Positions 61,601 through 64,000 of a DNA stretch of 64,000 bases are shown in pieces. Positions within the stretch are counted from its first letter, which is position 1, and every line of letters begins with the position of its first letter. Below the pieces are notes generated by a model. That model saw only the letters and a list, made by a program, of their open reading frames with translations, was not told where the DNA came from and searched no databases. The DNA is from Kitasatospora sp. NBC_01266 (GTDB lineage: Bacteria > Actinomycetota > Actinomycetes > Streptomycetales > Streptomycetaceae), in NCBI RefSeq assembly GCF_036242395.1, contig NZ_CP108458.1:1674001-1738000 (forward strand). The letters run 5' to 3'. The translations under genes and the position numbers were made by a program.

Positions 61601-64000
61601 CGCGTCGGCCAGCGCCACCGGGGCGCCGGTGGCGTCCGCCACCTCGACCGAGACGGCGTCGGCGCCGGCCGGGGCCAGCTTGACCCGCAGCGCGGTGGCG
61701 CCGCCGGCCAGCAGCGAGACGTTGGACCAGGCGAACGGCAGCAGGGCCCGGGGCCCGGCGTTCTCGTCCACCAGGCCGACCTTGGCGCCCAGGCCGATGG
61801 TGTGCAGGGCGGCGTCGAGCAGCGCGGGGTGCAGGCCGAAGGCCGCGGCCTGGGGCCGCTCCGCCTCGGGCAGCCGGACCTCGGCGAAGACCTCGGTGCC
61901 GCGCTTCCAGACGGCGCACAGGCCCTGGAAGGACGGGCCGTAGCCGTAGCCGCGCTCGGTCAGGCCCTCGTAGAGGCCCTCGATGTCCACCGGCTGCGCA
62001 CCGGCCGGCGGCCAGCTGCGCAGGTCGGTGGCGGTGCCGGCGGGCGCGCCCTGGGCCAGGATGCCGCTGGCGTGCCGGATCCAGATCTCCTCGGTGATCC
62101 CGGCCTCGCCGGCGCCCTCGGGGCAGGAGTGGACCTCCAGCGTGCGCCGACCGTCGGCGTCCGCCCCACCCACCCGGGCCTGGAGGCGCACGCCCCCGCG
62201 CTCGGGCAGCACCAGCGGGCTCTCCAGGGTCAGCTCCTCGATCAGGTCGCAGCCGACCTGGTCGCCCACGTGCACCGCCAGTTCGACGAACGCGGTGCCG
62301 GGCAGCAGCAGCGTGCCCAGCACGGCGTGGTCGGCGATCCAGGGGTGGGTCTGGGTGGAGAGGCGGCCGGTGAAGAGCAGGCCGGCGCCGTCGGCCAGCG
62401 CGATCGCCGCGCCGAGCAGCGGGTGCTCGGCGGTGCCGAGACCGGCGGTGGTCACGTCGCCCGTGCGGGCGGCGAACATCGGCGGCCAGTACCGGCGGCG
62501 CTGGAAGGCGTAGGTGGGCAGGTCGACATGGTCGGTGCTGCCGTAGAGCCGGTTCCAGTCGACAGTGGCGCCGTTGACGAAGGCCTCGGCGAGCGAGGTC
62601 AGGAAGCGGGTCGCGTCGCCGCGGTCGCGGCGCAGGGTGCCGAGCGCGATGCCGCCGCCGTTGGCGTCCAGGGTGTCCTGGACTCCGACGGTGAGGACGG
62701 GGTGCGGGCTGGACTCGACGAAGACGCGGTGTCCGGCCTTGGCCAGTTCGGCGATGGCGTCCTGGAGCCGGACCGGGTGGCGCAGGTTCTCGTACCAGTA
62801 ACGCCCGCCCAGCTCACCGGGCTTGACCCAGTCGGCGGTGTAGGTGGAGAACATCGGGATGCTCGGCGTGAGCGCGACCACCGGGGCCAGCGCCTCGGTG
62901 ATCTCCGCCTCCAGCAGCTCCATCTGCGCCGAGTGCGAGGCGTAGTCCACCTTCACCCGGCGGGCGTCGACGCCCGCCTCGGCGCAGACCACCATGAACT
63001 CGTCCAGCGCGGCGGCCTCACCCGAGACCACCACCGAGCCGGGACCGTTGACGGCGGCGATGCCGACCCGGCCCTCGAACCCGGCCAGCAGCTCACCCGC
63101 CGTCGAAGCGGAGGCGAAGAGCGACACCATGCCACCCGAACCCGCCACCCGTGCCAGCGCCTTGGCCCGCAGGGCCACCACGCGGGACGCGTCCTCGAGC
63201 GAGAGCGCACCGGCCACGCAGGCGGCGGCGATCTCACCCTGCGAGTGGCCGACCACGGCGGACGGCGTGATGCCCATCGAGCGCCAGAGGGCGGCCAACG
63301 ACACCATCACGGCGAAGAGCACCGGCTGCACCACGTCAACCCGCTCCAGCAGCGCGGCATCCGTCAGCGCATCCTCCAACGACCAGTCCACGAACGGCGC
63401 CAGCGCCGCCGAGCAGGCCGCGATCGACTCCGCGAAGACCGGCGAAGCGGCCAGCAGACCGGAGGCCATGCCGACCCACTGCGAACCCTGACCCGGGAAG
63501 ACCAGCACCATCCCGCCACTGCCCAGCGCCCGGCCGGTCAGCGCGTTCTCGAAGTCGCCGTCCAGCACGACCATCCGGTCCTCGAAGACCGAACGCCCGC
63601 GCACCAGCGCCGCGCCGACCGCCGCCGGCTCCGGCGCCAGCTCCGGCTCCGTGCCGAAGGCGGCCAGCCGCTCGGCCTGCGCCCGCAGCGCGGACTCGCC
63701 CTTCGCGGAGAGCACCCAGGGCACCACCGGAGCGTCGATCACCATGTCGGCCTCGATGCTTGACGGAACGTCAGCGACCGGCGCCTGCTCCAGGATGGTG
63801 TGCACGTTGGTGCCGCTGACCCCGAAGGAGGAGACCGCCGCACGGCGCGGGGCCGCGGTCGCGGGCCACTCGGTCGCCTCGGTGAGCAGTTCCACCGCTC
63901 CGGCCGTCCAGTCCACATGCGGGGTGGGCTCGTCCACGTGCAGGGTCTTCGGCAGCACGCCGCTGCGCATCGCCATGACCATCTTGATCACGCCCGCGAC
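58697..64000 (-). CDS. Modular type I PKS (D), 3' part: (KS)-AT(mm)-DH-ER-KR-ACP, start outside window
   Basis: The C-terminal 1768 or so residues of a PKS; the frame is open to the right edge, where only the last part of a KS is present ([12 protein letters not shown] near 63830). It is followed by a methylmalonyl AT (GHSQG near 63245, YASH), DH with intact HAVLGTLLLPG near 62330, ER (NFRDVLIGLGMYPDP near 60830; [11 protein letters not shown] near 60550), KR (GATGTLG near 60010, LDD B-type, Tyr in [13 protein letters not shown]) and ACP (GFDSL near 59075). It ends in a docking segment with EIDTATDDDLFDLIDEEFGLS-like acidic sequence. The module should give a fully reduced methyl-branched unit. 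Further upstream modules and the loading module lie beyond the window. The stop is 43 bp before the PKS C start. Confidence 0.94.
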   Translation of the reverse strand, partial: VAGVIKMVMAMRSGVLPKTLHVDEPTPHVDWTAGAVELLTEATEWPATAAPRRAAVSSFGVSGTNVHTILEQAPVADVPSSIEADMVIDAPVVPWVLSAKGESALRAQAERLAAFGTEPELAPEPAAVGAALVRGRSVFEDRMVVLDGDFENALTGRALGSGGMVLVFPGQGSQWVGMASGLLAASPVFAESIAACSAALAPFVDWSLEDALTDAALLERVDVVQPVLFAVMVSLAALWRSMGITPSAVVGHSQGEIAAACVAGALSLEDASRVVALRAKALARVAGSGGMVSLFASASTAGELLAGFEGRVGIAAVNGPGSVVVSGEAAALDEFMVVCAEAGVDARRVKVDYASHSAQMELLEAEITEALAPVVALTPSIPMFSTYTADWVKPGELGGRYWYENLRHPVRLQDAIAELAKAGHRVFVESSPHPVLTVGVQDTLDANGGGIALGTLRRDRGDATRFLTSLAEAFVNGATVDWNRLYGSTDHVDLPTYAFQRRRYWPPMFAARTGDVTTAGLGTAEHPLLGAAIALADGAGLLFTGRLSTQTHPWIADHAVLGTLLLPGTAFVELAVHVGDQVGCDLIEELTLESPLVLPERGGVRLQARVGGADADGRRTLEVHSCPEGAGEAGITEEIWIRHASGILAQGAPAGTATDLRSWPPAGAQPVDIEGLYEGLTERGYGYGPSFQGLCAVWKRGTEVFAEVRLPEAERPQAAAFGLHPALLDAALHTIGLGAKVGLVDENAGPRALLPFAWSNVSLLAGGATALRVKLAPAGADAVSVEVADATGAPVALADALTLRPIAAELLNAAQEGPAAQSLYRMEWVRAADAADAASAVEPWTLTDRQTLADLVPHAAELAAAGRPVVVRLSSDGPAQDVHPATHQALELLQQWLAEPAFEALRLSVVTRGALATGAGEDVTDLAAAAVWGLVRSAQSENPLRLQLVDTDDTVDSAEALAAALACAEPQLALRGGAVLTPRLARTATAAALSTPIPVPATATAPWRLAVVDEGTLEGLALQAAPDAERELEPHQVRLAMRAGGLNFRDVLIGLGMYPDPSLLGSEGAGVVVETGAAVTGLAVGDRVLGMVTGGFGPLAVTDHRTVARIPEGWSFAQAASVPIVFLTALYAFDDLAGLRAGERVLVHAGAGGVGMAAIQLARRLGAEVFATASPGKWDTLRELGLDDDHIASSRDLDFRDKFHAVTGGEGMDVVLNSLAREYVDASFELLPRGGRFIEMGKTDIRSEAPRGIRYRAFDLAEAGPERTAELLAELLRLFAAGAIRTLPVRTWDVREAREAFRFVSQAKHIGKVVLTVPRPLDPQGTALVTGATGTLGALVARRLVTEHGIKHLLLLSRSGLKAAGAPELLDELQELGATVQLEACDVAEAAELAAVLDAIPAEHPLTAVVHAAGVLDDGVIGSQTAQRLDTVLRPKADAARQLHRLTAHLDLAAFVLFSSAASTFGAAGQGNYAAANAYLDALAQHRQAHGLPGSSLAWGLWEQSSTMTGHLDQADLSRTARGGTLRLATETGLALFDAALTRPEALLVPIELDLAALRTQAAHGGLSPLLRGLVRGPVRRTATAGPAGTEGEASVAQRLAGLAPAERDRALLDLVCGQVAVVLGHESASAVNVERPFKELGFDSLTAVEFRNRLGAATGLRLPATTVFDHPSPKALVEYLRVELKLDESAAPTPAVRELDALEAALAAIAPGDSTGAAVTARLETLLSKWRAIQDTGTGPEAGAREIDTATDDDLFDLIDEEFGLS

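Noticed and set aside
1..64000. Insertion sequences, integrases, att sites, CRISPR arrays, riboswitches
   Set aside because: No transposase or integrase motif, no regularly spaced short repeats and no recognisable riboswitch core were seen. The long repeats are PKS module copies.

Overview
The window is very GC-rich, gene-dense actinomycete DNA. Wobble-GC codon use, long translationally coupled operons, SARP-free regulators of the TetR, MarR and GntR/UTRA types, a Methyltransf_19-type SAM methyltransferase and giant modular type I PKS genes all point to Streptomyces, Kitasatospora or a close relative. No rRNA, tRNA, CRISPR array or insertion sequence is visible.

Left part (1-4946): two plus-strand NRPS genes. 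The first is C-A*-PCP with a decayed adenylation domain and is open at the left edge. The second is a free-standing A-PCP protein, followed by a strong 20-bp stem terminator. Next comes a block of single genes (4989-10978) in mixed orientation: a patatin-like phospholipase divergent from a TetR regulator, a SAM methyltransferase, a MarR regulator divergent from an HSL-type esterase, a DinB-like protein, a GNAT acetyltransferase and a GntR/UTRA regulator. These are probably housekeeping or flanking genes.

Middle (11131-22810, minus strand): an eight-gene, fully overlapping operon. It opens with phosphoenolpyruvate mutase (EDKCFPKVNS signature) and phosphonopyruvate decarboxylase, so it makes phosphonoacetaldehyde. 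It continues with a PF13454-like FAD/NAD(P)-binding protein, a DUF6002-like protein, a Rossmann dehydrogenase, a molybdopterin/[4Fe-4S] oxidoreductase, a DHA2-type MFS exporter and an M20 peptidase. None of the usual enzymes for phosphonoacetaldehyde (AEP transaminase, alcohol dehydrogenase, HEPD/MPnS, aldolase) is present, so the later chemistry appears to be undescribed. The DUF6002-like gene contains a perfect 88-bp spacerless palindrome.

Right part (23154-64000, minus strand): a type II thioesterase followed by four modular PKS genes read right to left. The last (rightmost) is cut by the window edge. Deduced order: D (..KS-AT(mm)-DH-ER-KR-ACP), C (KS-AT(mm)-KR-ACP, KS-AT(mal)-KR-ACP), B (KS-AT(mal)-DH-ER-KR-ACP, KS-AT(mm)-KR-ACP, KS-AT(mal)-KR-ACP), A (KS-AT(mm)-DH-KR-ACP, KS-AT(mal)-ACP-TE). 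The terminal TE has Gly where the nucleophilic Ser should be, and the last ACP has an altered DSL motif. Modules B2-B3 and C1-C2 are near-identical at DNA level over about 5.7 kb. Whether the NRPS, phosphonate and PKS parts form one pathway or adjacent clusters cannot be decided from the window. A strong terminator and a separate promoter between the phosphonate operon and the PKS argue for at least separate transcription units.
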